This document shows positions 9,499-16,717 of a stretch of 22,329 nucleotides of DNA, piece by piece. Origin of the DNA: Pseudomonadota bacterium (GTDB lineage: Bacteria; Pseudomonadota; Gammaproteobacteria; Burkholderiales; Burkholderiaceae_C); assembly GCA_023410975.1 (NCBI GenBank), contig JAEYPG010000325.1:1-22329 (forward strand), read 5' to 3'. Position numbers and translations under genes: made by a program. The notes beneath the pieces were generated by a model that saw nothing but the letters and a program-made list of their open reading frames with translations, had not been told where the DNA came from and did no database searches. Position 1 is the first letter of the stretch, and each line of letters opens with the position of its first letter.

Positions 9499-10464
9499 TT
9501 ACTGCACCGCGGTGGACGACGGCGGCTGGTCGCGCTCCGGCGTGAAGAGCTCGCCCACGTCCACAACGTCGAAGTGGTACTGGCGGCCGCAGAAGTCGCA
9601 GCCGATCTCCACCTCGCCGCGCTCGGCCACGATGGAGTCGATTTCGTCGCGGCCCAGGCCCTTGAGCATGGCGCCCACGCGCTCGCGCGAGCAGGTGCAG
9701 GCAAAGCGCGGCTGCTGCGGCTCGAAGCGGCGCACGTCCTCTTCCCAGAAGAGGCGGTGCAGGATGGTCTCGGCATCCAGCGTCAGCAGTTCCTCGGCCT
9801 TGAGCGACGAGGCCAGGTGCGCGATGCGGTTGAAGCCCTCGGCCAGCACTTCAGCCTCGGCCCGCTTCTCCTTGCTCTCCAGGTTGCCCAGCCCCTCGAC
9901 GGGCAGGCGCTGGATCAGCAGCCCGGCGGCGACCTCGTCGTTGGCCGCCAGCACCAGGCGCGTCTCCAGCTGTTCGGACTGGCGCATGTACTGCTCCAGC
10001 ACCTCGGAAAGGTTCTGCAGCGCGTGGAACTCCTCACCCATGGCCGACAGCGGCACCACGCCCTGGTAGGGCTGCTGCCCGGGCTGGCGGTCGCGCGGGT
10101 CCAGCGTGATGGCGCAGCGGCCACGGTTGTGCACGTTGAGCATGGCCTCCAGCTGCGCCCCTTCGGGCACCTCGCCCACGACCTTGGCCGTGGCACGGAA
10201 ATGCAGCTCGGGCTGCACCTCCACCACGGCCATCTTCACGGGGCCGTCGCCGAAGATCTGCATCACCAGCGCGCCGTTGAACTTGATGTTGGACTGCATC
10301 AGCACTGCCGCGGCCGTCATCTGGCCCAGCAGCTCGCGCACCGGCGCCGGGTAGCCGCCGCTGGCCTCGCGACGCTGCAGCACCTCGCGCCAGCTGTCGG
10401 TGAGCCGCACCAGCATGCCGCGCACGGGCAGGCCCTCGAACAGGAATTTGTGCAGATCGCTCAT
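9499..10464 (-). CDS. hslO: Hsp33 redox-regulated molecular chaperone
   Basis: Cytoplasmic holdase chaperone activated by oxidation and unfolding of a zinc-binding redox switch. The 321 residues include the N-terminal chaperone core (MSDLHKFLFEGLPVRGMLVR, then VRELLGQMTAAAVLMQSNIK and VPLSAMGEEF). The C-terminal switch has CTC at Cys256/Cys258 and CDFC at Cys289/Cys292. The spacing between these four cysteines equals that of E. coli Hsp33 (232, 234, 265, 268), so the redox switch is complete. The ATG at 10464 fits the family N-terminus, though no obvious Shine-Dalgarno precedes it. It is convergent with the NadR-like gene (3-bp gap, no terminator seen) and divergent from the DUF455 gene. Confidence 0.97.
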   Translation of the reverse strand: MSDLHKFLFEGLPVRGMLVRLTDSWREVLQRREASGGYPAPVRELLGQMTAAAVLMQSNIKFNGALVMQIFGDGPVKMAVVEVQPELHFRATAKVVGEVPEGAQLEAMLNVHNRGRCAITLDPRDRQPGQQPYQGVVPLSAMGEEFHALQNLSEVLEQYMRQSEQLETRLVLAANDEVAAGLLIQRLPVEGLGNLESKEKRAEAEVLAEGFNRIAHLASSLKAEELLTLDAETILHRLFWEEDVRRFEPQQPRFACTCSRERVGAMLKGLGRDEIDSIVAERGEVEIGCDFCGRQYHFDVVDVGELFTPERDQPPSSTAVQ

Positions 10465-10607
10465 GGTGTTGTTGATGTGTTTGATGTACTGCGGCCCTGC
10501 GCCGCAAGCCGTGCCGGGCAGAGCAATGGAAGGGGAAGGCGCGGGGAATCACCCGGGCGCCGCGCGGCAGGAAGTGCAGCCGGTCGGGCCCCGGCGCGCC
10601 GCAAGCC

Positions 10608-10613
10608 GATAAT
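10608..10613 (+). promoter_or_regulatory. possible -10 box for the DUF455 gene (GATAAT)
   Basis: GATAAT followed by TCTAG is the only AT-rich patch in the otherwise very GC-rich 262-bp divergent gap between hslO and the DUF455 gene (10465-10726). It would give a leader of about 105 nt. No convincing -35 is visible. For hslO no clear promoter was found; the stretch 10465-10490 is locally AT-richer but without a good box. Confidence 0.35.
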
Positions 10614-10726
10614 TCTAGGAGCCGCCTTCACTCCCGCCCGAGGGCAAGGCGTGCGCCCGGCCCCGCCGCCGGGCCTTTGCCGCCGCCCCGCCGGCTTCTT
10701 CCGCGCCCATCCGCCCCGTATCGACC

Positions 10727-11530
10727 ATGAACGAGCTGCCCTGCCTGCGCCGTGCCGCACTGCACGCCCTGTGCGAATGCGACCCCGCCGCCAAGTCGGC
10801 CCAGGCCACCGCGCTGCACGAGGGTTTCGAGGGTTTCGCGCTCGACCCGGCCTTGGCGCTGGAGGAGCCCGCGGGCGTGCCCGGGCGCCCGGCGCTGCCG
10901 CGCCTGGTGGAGCCACGCCAGGTGCCCACGCGCTCGCCCTTCACCCCGGCCGGCCGCGCGGCGCTGCTGCACGCGGTGGCGCACATCGAGTTCAACGCGA
11001 TCAACCTGGCACTGGACGCGGTGTGGCGCTTCGCCGGCATGCCAGCGGCTTTCTACCGCGACTGGACACGCGTGGCGGCCGAGGAGGCGCTGCACTTCAG
11101 CCTGGTACGCGCGCACCTGCAGAGCCTTGGCCACGACTACGGCGATTTCGAGGCCCACGACGGCCTGTGGCTGATGACGCAGCGCACCGCGGGCGATGCG
11201 CTGGCCCGCATGGCGCTGGTGCCGCGCACGCTCGAAGCGCGCGGGCTCGATGCCACGCCGCCGATGCAGGAGAAGTTCCGCCGCGCCGGCGACGAGCGCG
11301 CCGTGGCGATCCTGGACGTGATCCTGCGCGACGAAGTGGGCCACGTCGCGGTCGGCAACCGCTGGTACCGCTGGCTGTGCGCGCAACGCGGGCTCGACCC
11401 CATTGCGCATTACCCCGAGCTCACCGAGCGTTACCAGGCGCCGCGCCCGCGCCCGCCGTTCAATCACGCCGCCCGGCTGGCTGCGGAGTTCACGCAGGCC
11501 GAGCTGCTGGCGCTGGAGCAGCAGGCTTGA
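10727..11530 (+). CDS. DUF455 ferritin-like diiron protein (COG2833)
   Basis: A 267-residue protein of the DUF455/COG2833 ferritin-like family, function not established. The residues expected of a four-helix-bundle diiron centre are all visible: Glu88 in AHIEFNAINLALDA, Glu120 and His123 in AEEALHFSLV, Glu170 in PRTLEARGLD, and Glu203 and His206 in LRDEVGHVAVGNRW. That is the E...ExxH...E...ExxH pattern of diiron oxygenases and oxidases. No signal peptide or membrane segment is seen, so it is probably cytoplasmic. The ATG at 10727 has no clear ribosome site; the N-terminus LRRAALHALCECDPAAKSAQ is a good family match in length. It is monocistronic by layout, with hslO divergent and an ABC gene downstream with its own leader. 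Confidence 0.85.
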   Translation: MNELPCLRRAALHALCECDPAAKSAQATALHEGFEGFALDPALALEEPAGVPGRPALPRLVEPRQVPTRSPFTPAGRAALLHAVAHIEFNAINLALDAVWRFAGMPAAFYRDWTRVAAEEALHFSLVRAHLQSLGHDYGDFEAHDGLWLMTQRTAGDALARMALVPRTLEARGLDATPPMQEKFRRAGDERAVAILDVILRDEVGHVAVGNRWYRWLCAQRGLDPIAHYPELTERYQAPRPRPPFNHAARLAAEFTQAELLALEQQA

Positions 11531-11560
11531 TTCCGGTTAGGAGTCGCGCGCCGGCCACGA

Positions 11561-11566
11561 CATAAA
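11561..11566 (+). promoter_or_regulatory. possible -10 box for the ABC transporter operon (CATAAA)
   Basis: CATAAA in the 67-bp gap before the binding-protein gene sits 31 bp upstream of its ATG, giving a leader of about 25 nt. The match is moderate and the -35 region is unconvincing. Confidence 0.3.
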
Positions 11567-11597
11567 CTGGACGCACTTCACAATTTTCTGGACCTCC

Positions 11598-12470
11598 ATG
11601 GCCAACAACACCACCTCCCGCCGCATCTTCCTGCAGGCCGGCTTGATTGGTACCGCAACGCTGTTGGGCGCCTGCGGCAAGAAGGAAGAAGCCGCCGCCC
11701 CGGCGGCCGCACCCGCGGCGTCCGAATCCGCCGCCGCCCCGGCGACGCCGGCCAAGGTCTACGTGGTCGGCACCGACGCCGCCTACGCCCCCTTCGAGTC
11801 GCAGAACGAGAAGGGCGAGATTGTTGGCTTCGACATCGAAGTCGTCAGCGCCATCGCCGCCAAGGCCGGCGTGCAGGTGAAGTTCGTCAACACGCCCTGG
11901 GAAGGCATCTTCAACGCCGTGGCGCAAGGCGACCGCGACCTGCTGGTGTCGGCCATCACGATCACCGACGAGCGCAAGCAGACCATGGACTTCACGGCGC
12001 CCTACTTCGACGCGGTGCAGCTCATCGCCGTCAAGCAAGGCTCCAAGGTCACGAAGTTCGAGGATCTCAAGCCGCTGAAGGTCGGCGTGCAGACCGGCAC
12101 CACTGGCGACGAGGTGGTCACCAAGCTGCTGGGCAAGAACAGCGCGGCCATCAAGCGCTTCGAATCCACCCCGCTGGCGCTCAAGGAGCTGGAGTCCGGC
12201 GGCGTGGACGCGGTGGTGGCCGACAACGGCGTGGTCGCTCACTACGTGACCAACAACGCCGGCACGGGCTTCAAGACCGTGAGCGACCCCAGCTTCACGC
12301 CCGAGCAGTACGGCATCGCCGTGCGCAAGGGCAACACCGCGGTGCTGGAGATGCTCAACCAGGGCCTGGCCGGCATCCGCGCCGACGGCACCTACGACCG
12401 TATCTACGCCAAGTATTTCGGCAGCGCCCCGGCTACCGCGGGCACCCCGGCCTCGGCCGCGTCGAAGTAA
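11598..12470 (+). CDS. amino-acid ABC transporter substrate-binding lipoprotein
   Basis: A 290-residue family 3 periplasmic solute-binding protein, predicted to bind a polar or basic amino acid. The N-terminus has a Tat-like motif TSRRIFLQAG (residues 6-15) followed by a lipobox LLGAC with Cys26, so export as a lipoprotein, possibly by the Tat route, is predicted. A long Ala/Pro-rich linker (about 30-55) separates the anchor from the binding domain. That domain starts YVVGTDAAYAPFESQNEKGE and contains the family hallmarks GFDIEVVSAIAAKAGV, PWEGIFNAVAQGDRD, ITITDERKQTMDFTAPYF and KVGVQTGTTGDE. A short Ala/Thr/Ser-rich tail ends the protein. The permease follows after 12 bp. Substrate specificity is not readable. 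Confidence 0.93.
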   Translation: MANNTTSRRIFLQAGLIGTATLLGACGKKEEAAAPAAAPAASESAAAPATPAKVYVVGTDAAYAPFESQNEKGEIVGFDIEVVSAIAAKAGVQVKFVNTPWEGIFNAVAQGDRDLLVSAITITDERKQTMDFTAPYFDAVQLIAVKQGSKVTKFEDLKPLKVGVQTGTTGDEVVTKLLGKNSAAIKRFESTPLALKELESGGVDAVVADNGVVAHYVTNNAGTGFKTVSDPSFTPEQYGIAVRKGNTAVLEMLNQGLAGIRADGTYDRIYAKYFGSAPATAGTPASAASK

Positions 12471-12482
12471 GGCCGCACCGAA

Positions 12483-13235
12483 GTGGATTTACGTTGGGAG
12501 ATCCTGGCGGGCTACGGCCCGCTGTTCGCTTCCGCGCTGTGGATGACGGTCAAGCTCGCGCTGGTGGCCGTGTTCGCCGGGTTGGTGCTGGGCGCGCTGC
12601 TGGGGCTGGTCAGCAGCTCGGCCGACGCGCCCGAGCCCAAGGCGCCGCTGCTGCGCGTGCTGATGAAGCTCGCGCGTGCCGTGACGCTGGGCTACGTCAC
12701 CTTCTTTCGCGGCACGCCGCTGTTCGTGCAGATCCTGCTGGTGCACTTCGCGCTCATGCCCACGCTGATCCATCCGGAGACGGGCTGGCTGCTCACGGGC
12801 GAGGCGGCGCGCGAGTTCCGCCAGGAGCACGGCGCCTTCTTCTCCGGCGCGCTGGCGCTCACGCTCAACGCCGGGGCCTACATCAGCGAGATCTTTCGCG
12901 CGGGCATCCAGAGCATCCACCGCGGCCAGACCCAGGCTGCCTACAGCCTGGGTCTGACGCACGCGCAGGCCATGCGCGAGGTGATCCTGCCACAGGCCTT
13001 TCGCCGCATGGTGCCTGCGCTGGTCAACGAGGGCGTGACGCTGATCAAGGACTCGTCCCTGGTCTCGGCCATCGGCCTGGCGGAGCTGGCACTGGCCGCG
13101 CGCACCGTGGCGGGCGCTTACTCGCGCTACTGGGAGCCGTACCTCGCCATCTCGGCGCTGTACCTGGTGCTCACGCTGCTGCTGTCCACGCTGGCCAAGC
13201 GGCTGGAGGCGCCGGCGCACCTGCGCGGGCGTTGA
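12483..13235 (+). CDS. amino-acid ABC transporter permease
   Basis: A 250-residue inner-membrane permease of the His/Glu/Gln/Arg/opine family. It begins with GTG at 12483, which gives the expected short N-terminal stretch before the first helix and has AAGG about 10 nt upstream, overlapping the stop of the binding-protein gene. Family features are FFRGTPLFVQILLVHF (about residues 76-91), ALTLNAGAYISEIFRAGIQS, the EAA-loop equivalent AAYSLGLTHAQAMREVILPQ (ATPase contact) and TLIKDSSLVSAIGLAEL. It pairs with the binding protein just upstream. No ATP-binding subunit gene follows; the next gene, 171 bp away, is a porin, so the ATPase must be encoded elsewhere or shared. Confidence 0.93.
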   Translation: MDLRWEILAGYGPLFASALWMTVKLALVAVFAGLVLGALLGLVSSSADAPEPKAPLLRVLMKLARAVTLGYVTFFRGTPLFVQILLVHFALMPTLIHPETGWLLTGEAAREFRQEHGAFFSGALALTLNAGAYISEIFRAGIQSIHRGQTQAAYSLGLTHAQAMREVILPQAFRRMVPALVNEGVTLIKDSSLVSAIGLAELALAARTVAGAYSRYWEPYLAISALYLVLTLLLSTLAKRLEAPAHLRGR

Positions 13236-13350
13236 GGTGGCGCAAAGGTTGTGCGGGCATCGATTGCCCGCACTCCACCGCACTGTTGCGCTGGAGTCAC
13301 AAAACGGGACAAGCTGGCTCCACATCACGGGTTTTTTCCCGGCCTCTTCT

Positions 13351-13356
13351 TAAAAT
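13351..13356 (+). promoter_or_regulatory. probable -10 box of the porin promoter (TAAAAT)
   Basis: TAAAAT lies 51 bp before the porin ATG in the AT-richest stretch of the 171-bp gap. A start near 13363 would give a leader of about 44 nt. A short hairpin CGGG-TTTTTT-CCCG at 13328-13341 occupies the -35 region, and no TTGACA match is seen there. This could mean activator dependence or another sigma factor. Confidence 0.5.
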
Positions 13357-13361
13357 CCTGG

Positions 13362-13387
13362 ACATCGGGCAGTAATAGCCCCGATGT
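13362..13387 (+). promoter_or_regulatory. stem-loop at the predicted 5' end of the porin mRNA
   Basis: ACATCGGG (13362-13369) and CCCGATGT (13380-13387) form a perfect 8-bp stem with a 10-nt loop. It begins about where transcription from TAAAAT should start and ends 7 nt before the ribosome site AAAGGA (13394-13399), leaving that site free. A 5'-terminal stem of this kind stabilises E. coli ompA mRNA; a similar role here is inference. Confidence 0.55.
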
Positions 13388-13406
13388 TCAAATAAAGGAT
13401 TCTTCG

Positions 13407-14474
13407 ATGAAGCGCACTCTCATTGCTGCGGCCGCCGTGCTGGCCGCGGGCACCGCTTTCGCCCAGAGCTCGGTCACGCTGTATGGCCGTGTGAACACGT
13501 CCGTCGAGCGCCAGAAAGTCGGCGACGCGACCAGGACTGTGCTGCAGGACAGCGCTTCGCGTTGGGGCCTGCGCGGCTCGGAGGACCTGGGCGGCGGGCT
13601 GAAGGCGCTGTTCGTGCTGGAAAGCGGCTTCGGCTCCGACACCGGTGCCCTGAGCACCGCCTACGGTGCCGGCCGCCTGTTCCAGCGTGAGTCGTGGGTC
13701 GGCGTGGAAAGCAGCAGCTTCGGCCGCGTGCGCCTGGGCAACATGGGCCAGAGCGCGGCCTACTATGCGACGGCTGACTACATCAGCATGCACAACCACG
13801 ATACGGGCACGTCGTCCGACGCCTTCTACCTGTATCCGGGCCGCAAGCAGAACGCCATCTCCTACAACACGCCCAGCTTCGGCGGCCTGGTGGTGGAAGC
13901 CCAATACAGCATGCGGCAGGACGCCGCCAACGTTGAAACGACGAGCAACGCCACGGGCAAGAACACCGCCCAGATCGCCGCCAATTACGACCGCGGCCCG
14001 CTGCACCTGGGTGCCACCTACCTGCGTGGCCCGCTGGACTTCGGCTTCCAGGGCGTGGCGTTTGCAGGCTTCGCCGGTGGCGTGGTCAACGACACCAAGG
14101 AATACGGCCTGCGCGCCCTGTACGAGTTCGGGCCGCTGACGGTGGGCGCCTACTGGGTGCACAACCAGATCGATCCGGTTGGCGCCGAGATCAAGCGTGA
14201 TGCGTTCCGCCTGTCCGGCATGTACACCATCGGTGGCAATGAGCTGCACCTCAACGTCGGCTATGCCGACAAGTTCAAGCTCAACGGCACGAAGGTCGCT
14301 GACTCCGACGCACTGCAGTACACGGTTGCCTACAACTACAACCTGAGCAAGCGCACCAAGGTCTACGCCTTCTACACGAAGGTCGACAACAAGGCCAACG
14401 TCAGCTACTTCGGCACCGGCGCCAACGGCGTGGACTTCTCGTCCTTCGCCCTGGGCGTGCGCCACGCGTTCTGA
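13407..14474 (+). CDS. outer-membrane porin, Gram-negative type (Comamonas Omp32-like family)
   Basis: A 355-residue trimeric general porin of the betaproteobacterial family, forming a diffusion channel in the outer membrane. The signal peptide is MKRTLIAAAAVLAAGTAFA with cleavage before QSSVTLYG, the typical mature start. Family motifs include SRWGLRGSEDLGGGLKALFV, the Gly/Arg-rich FGRVRLGNMGQS strand, NAISYNTPSFGGLVVEAQYS, and alternating beta strands to the C-terminal RHAF ending in Phe, the outer-membrane assembly signal. The ATG at 13407 is chosen over an upstream in-frame extension because it starts the signal peptide and has AAAGGA 7 bp before it. It has its own promoter and a strong terminator, so it is probably monocistronic and highly expressed. 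Acidic or basic pore selectivity was not deduced. Confidence 0.95.
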   Translation: MKRTLIAAAAVLAAGTAFAQSSVTLYGRVNTSVERQKVGDATRTVLQDSASRWGLRGSEDLGGGLKALFVLESGFGSDTGALSTAYGAGRLFQRESWVGVESSSFGRVRLGNMGQSAAYYATADYISMHNHDTGTSSDAFYLYPGRKQNAISYNTPSFGGLVVEAQYSMRQDAANVETTSNATGKNTAQIAANYDRGPLHLGATYLRGPLDFGFQGVAFAGFAGGVVNDTKEYGLRALYEFGPLTVGAYWVHNQIDPVGAEIKRDAFRLSGMYTIGGNELHLNVGYADKFKLNGTKVADSDALQYTVAYNYNLSKRTKVYAFYTKVDNKANVSYFGTGANGVDFSSFALGVRHAF

Positions 14475-14505
14475 TCGCAGCCCGCTGCCTTCAGCACGCC
14501 TGAAC

Positions 14506-14535
14506 AAAAGGCCGGTCGTATGACCGGCCTTTTTT
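14506..14535 (+). terminator. rho-independent terminator after the porin, probably bidirectional
   Basis: GGCCGGTC (14510-14517), loop GTAT and GACCGGCC (14522-14529) form a perfect 8-bp stem, flanked by AAAA upstream and TTTTTT downstream. The A-run gives a T-run on the other strand, so it can also stop xerD transcription. Further dyads lie at 14552-14576 and 14586-14606 on the xerD side. Confidence 0.93.
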
Positions 14536-14596
14536 CATGGGCGCTGTGGAGCGGAACCGCTGCGGCACCGGTTCCGATGCGCGCTGCGGGCGTCTC

Positions 14597-15586
14597 TCAC
14601 GCCCGCGGATGGTGCGCCGCGTGCAGCGCGCGCAGCCGCTCGCGCGCGACGTGGGTGTAGATGGTGGTGGTGGAGATGTCGGCGTGCCCCAGCAGCAGCT
14701 GCACCGCGCGCAAGTCCGCGCCGTGGTTGAGCAGGTGCGTGGCGAAGGCATGGCGCAGCGTGTGCGGCGACAGCGGCACCGCGATGCCCGCGGCGCGCGC
14801 GTGCTTCTTCACCAGTTGCCAGAACATCTGCCGCGTCATGGCCTCGCCGCGCACGGTGACGAACAGCGCGTCGCTCTGGCGCGGGCCCAGGATTTCGCCC
14901 CGCGCCTCGGCCAGGTAGCGGCGCAGCCAGCCGTGCGCCTCCTCGCCGAAAGGCACCAGCCGCTCCTTCGCGCCCTTGCCGGTGACGCGCAGCACGCCCT
15001 CGGCCAAGCCCACCGACAGCAGACCCAGCCCCACCAGCTCGCTCACGCGCAGCCCGCTGGCGTACATCAGCTCCAGCATCGCGCGGTCGCGCAGGCCCAG
15101 CGGCTCCTCCACCGGCGGCGCGGCCAGCAGCGCCTCCACCTGCGCCTCGGACAGCGACTTGGGCACGCGCAGCGGCTGCCGCGCCGACAGCAGCTTCAGG
15201 GTCGGGTCCTGCTGCAGCCGGTGCTCGCGCAACGCCCAGCGGAAGTAGCGCTTGAACACCGTCAGCCGCCGGTTGGCGGTCGTGGCGCGCGTTTCGCCGT
15301 GGCGCGCGGCGATGTAGCCGCGCAGGTCGGCCTCGGTGGTGGCATCGAGGCCGTGCCCGGCCTCGGCGTCGAGCCAGTCGGCATAGAGCGAGAGGTCGCG
15401 CCGGTAGGCCGCCAGGGTGTTGGCCGAGAGACCGTCCTCGATCCACAGCGCCTGCACGAAGCGCTCGATGGCCACGCGGCTGGCCGCGCGTGCCGCGGAC
15501 TCCGGGGCCTCGCCGCCAGGCGTGGCCTGGGCGGCAGGCGCGGCCTGGGAGATTGGCACGGCCGCTTCGGGTACTGCTGCTTTCAC
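14597..15586 (-). CDS. xerD: site-specific tyrosine recombinase XerD
   Basis: Resolves chromosome dimers at dif together with XerC at the septum. The 329 residues contain the SAM-like N-terminal domain (IERFVQALWIEDGLSANTLA, AYRRDLSLYADWL) and the catalytic domain. All catalytic residues are visible: Arg180 (SGLRVSEL), Lys204 (GKGAKER), His275 and Arg278 (PHTLRHAFATH), His301 (GHADIST) and nucleophile Tyr310 (TIYTHV). I chose GTG at 15586, which overlaps the end of the upstream Bug-type gene by shared context (its stop lies at 15588-15590). This leaves an Ala/Pro-rich N-terminal extension of about 30 residues relative to E. coli XerD; an internal GTG at the Val of SRVAIERF is an alternative. 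An upstream in-frame ATG at 15634 lies inside the Bug gene and is unlikely. Confidence 0.93.
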   Translation of the reverse strand: MKAAVPEAAVPISQAAPAAQATPGGEAPESAARAASRVAIERFVQALWIEDGLSANTLAAYRRDLSLYADWLDAEAGHGLDATTEADLRGYIAARHGETRATTANRRLTVFKRYFRWALREHRLQQDPTLKLLSARQPLRVPKSLSEAQVEALLAAPPVEEPLGLRDRAMLELMYASGLRVSELVGLGLLSVGLAEGVLRVTGKGAKERLVPFGEEAHGWLRRYLAEARGEILGPRQSDALFVTVRGEAMTRQMFWQLVKKHARAAGIAVPLSPHTLRHAFATHLLNHGADLRAVQLLLGHADISTTTIYTHVARERLRALHAAHHPRA

Positions 15587-15587
15587 T

Positions 15588-16562
15588 TCACTCCAGGCGC
15601 AGGTTCTGGCGTGCGACCACGCCCTTGTAGACATCGAACTCGGCGCGGATCTGCTCGGCGAACTGATCGGGCGTGTTGGCCACGACCAGCGAGCCGGTGT
15701 CCTCGATGCGCTTCCTCACCGCCGGATCGGCCAGCGCCTGCTTGGCTGCGTTGTAGACCTTGTCCACGACATCCTTGGGCAGGTTCTTCGGACCGACGAT
15801 GCCGTAGTAGGCCATGCGGTTGACCGGCTCCAGCCCGACCTCCCTGAAGGTCGGCACGTTGGGCAGGATAGCCAGGCGCTGCGGCGCCGCCACCACGATG
15901 GGCACGAGCTTGCCTTCCTTCACGAAGGGCAGCGCCGAAGGCATGTTGTCGAACATGATGGGCACCTGCCCCGCCACCGTGTCGTTGAGCGCCGGGCCCG
16001 CGCCGCGGTAGGGAATGTGCGTGATGAACACGCCGGTGAGGCTCTTGAACAACTCGGTCTGCAAGTGGCCGATGCCGCCGGTGCCGGAGCTCGAATAGCT
16101 GTAGCGGCCCGGGCTGTTCTTCAGCAGCGCCAGGAAGTCGGCGTAGTTCTTGGCCGGGAAGCTCGGGTGCACCGCGATGATGTTGGGGGTGGCCGCGAGG
16201 TTGATGATGGGCGTGAAGTCCGTGAGCGGGTTGTAGCCCGTGCGCGGGTTGATGGCCGGATTGGCCGCCGTGGTGGAGACCGTGGCGATGCCCAGGGTGT
16301 AGCCGTCGGGCGCGGAGCGGGCCAGCTCCTGCGCGCCGACGATGCCGCCGCCTCCGGCCTTGTTCTCCACCACCACGGTCTGCCCCAGCGCCGCGCCGAG
16401 CTTGTCGGACACGGTGCGCGCCACGATGTCGGTGGTGCCGCCAGGAGCGAACGGAACCACCAGCCGCACGGGTTTCGCGGGGTAGCCCTGCGCCATCAGC
16501 AGCGGGCTCGTGGCGGCCAGACCCAGCAGCGCCGCAAGCATCCGCAAACGTTGTCTTTTCAT
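15588..16562 (-). CDS. Bug/TctC-family tripartite tricarboxylate transporter substrate-binding protein
   Basis: A 324-residue periplasmic binding protein of the Bug (TctC) family, hugely expanded in Burkholderiales. The start MKRQRLRMLAALLGLAATSP, followed by LLMA and cleavage near AQGYPAKP, is a classical Sec signal peptide; a GGAGA ribosome site lies 8 bp before the ATG at 16562. Family hallmarks are VRLVVPFAPGGTTDIVARTV, VVENKAGGGGIVGAQELARS, PDGYTLGI, IPYRGAGPALNDTVAGQV and MFDNMPSALPFVKEGKL. No tctA/tctB membrane genes are adjacent, as is usual for orphan Bug proteins. The ligand (often a carboxylate) is unknown. The frame continues upstream of the chosen start but that part lacks protein-like character and would hide the signal peptide. 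xerD follows directly. Confidence 0.94.
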   Translation of the reverse strand: MKRQRLRMLAALLGLAATSPLLMAQGYPAKPVRLVVPFAPGGTTDIVARTVSDKLGAALGQTVVVENKAGGGGIVGAQELARSAPDGYTLGIATVSTTAANPAINPRTGYNPLTDFTPIINLAATPNIIAVHPSFPAKNYADFLALLKNSPGRYSYSSSGTGGIGHLQTELFKSLTGVFITHIPYRGAGPALNDTVAGQVPIMFDNMPSALPFVKEGKLVPIVVAAPQRLAILPNVPTFREVGLEPVNRMAYYGIVGPKNLPKDVVDKVYNAAKQALADPAVRKRIEDTGSLVVANTPDQFAEQIRAEFDVYKGVVARQNLRLE

Positions 16563-16606
16563 CCGCTTGTCTCCATCCAGGGGCCGGACCGTCCGGCGCC
16601 TGGGCC

Positions 16607-16612
16607 ATTGTG
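16607..16612 (-). promoter_or_regulatory. possible -10 box for the Bug-xerD unit (CACAAT)
   Basis: CACAAT on the lower strand lies inside a small dyad, GGCCA-TTG-TGGCC (16603-16615), about 45 bp before the Bug gene start. The match is only moderate. The divergent gap 16563-16717 also holds hairpin-capable dyads at 16584-16596 and 16659-16674; no good promoter was seen for the AEC gene. Confidence 0.3.
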
Positions 16613-16717
16613 GCCGATGGTTACAGAGCGCGGCCAACCGGATGCACCGTCCCGCATCGCGGGCGGCGGCCCGCCCCTGCGGCGGGTGCAGCAAAGGCGC
16701 ACTGGCACACTTTCGCG

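Noticed and set aside
9496..9515. Palindrome CACCGCGGTG near the convergent NadR-like/hslO stops as a terminator
   Set aside because: It lies inside the hslO coding end, is only 10 bp without a loop and has no T-tract.
10465..10726. Possible small gene or RNA in the largest gap (hslO/DUF455)
   Set aside because: Short frames here are Pro/Arg/Ala low complexity without ribosome sites, and no tRNA-like or terminator-like fold was seen.
13251..13406. 52-residue N-terminal extension of the porin
   Set aside because: The extension precedes a canonical signal peptide and would bury it; it also spans the promoter, the 5' stem-loop and the ribosome site.
14597..15586. XerD as a mobile-element integrase
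   Set aside because: Size, residue pattern and resemblance to E. coli XerD (for example the AYRRDLS segment) indicate the chromosomal resolvase; no att-like direct repeats or cargo flank it.
16563..16694. 44-residue extension of the Bug-type protein
   Set aside because: It would place the Sec signal peptide internally, and a good GGAGA site precedes the shorter start.
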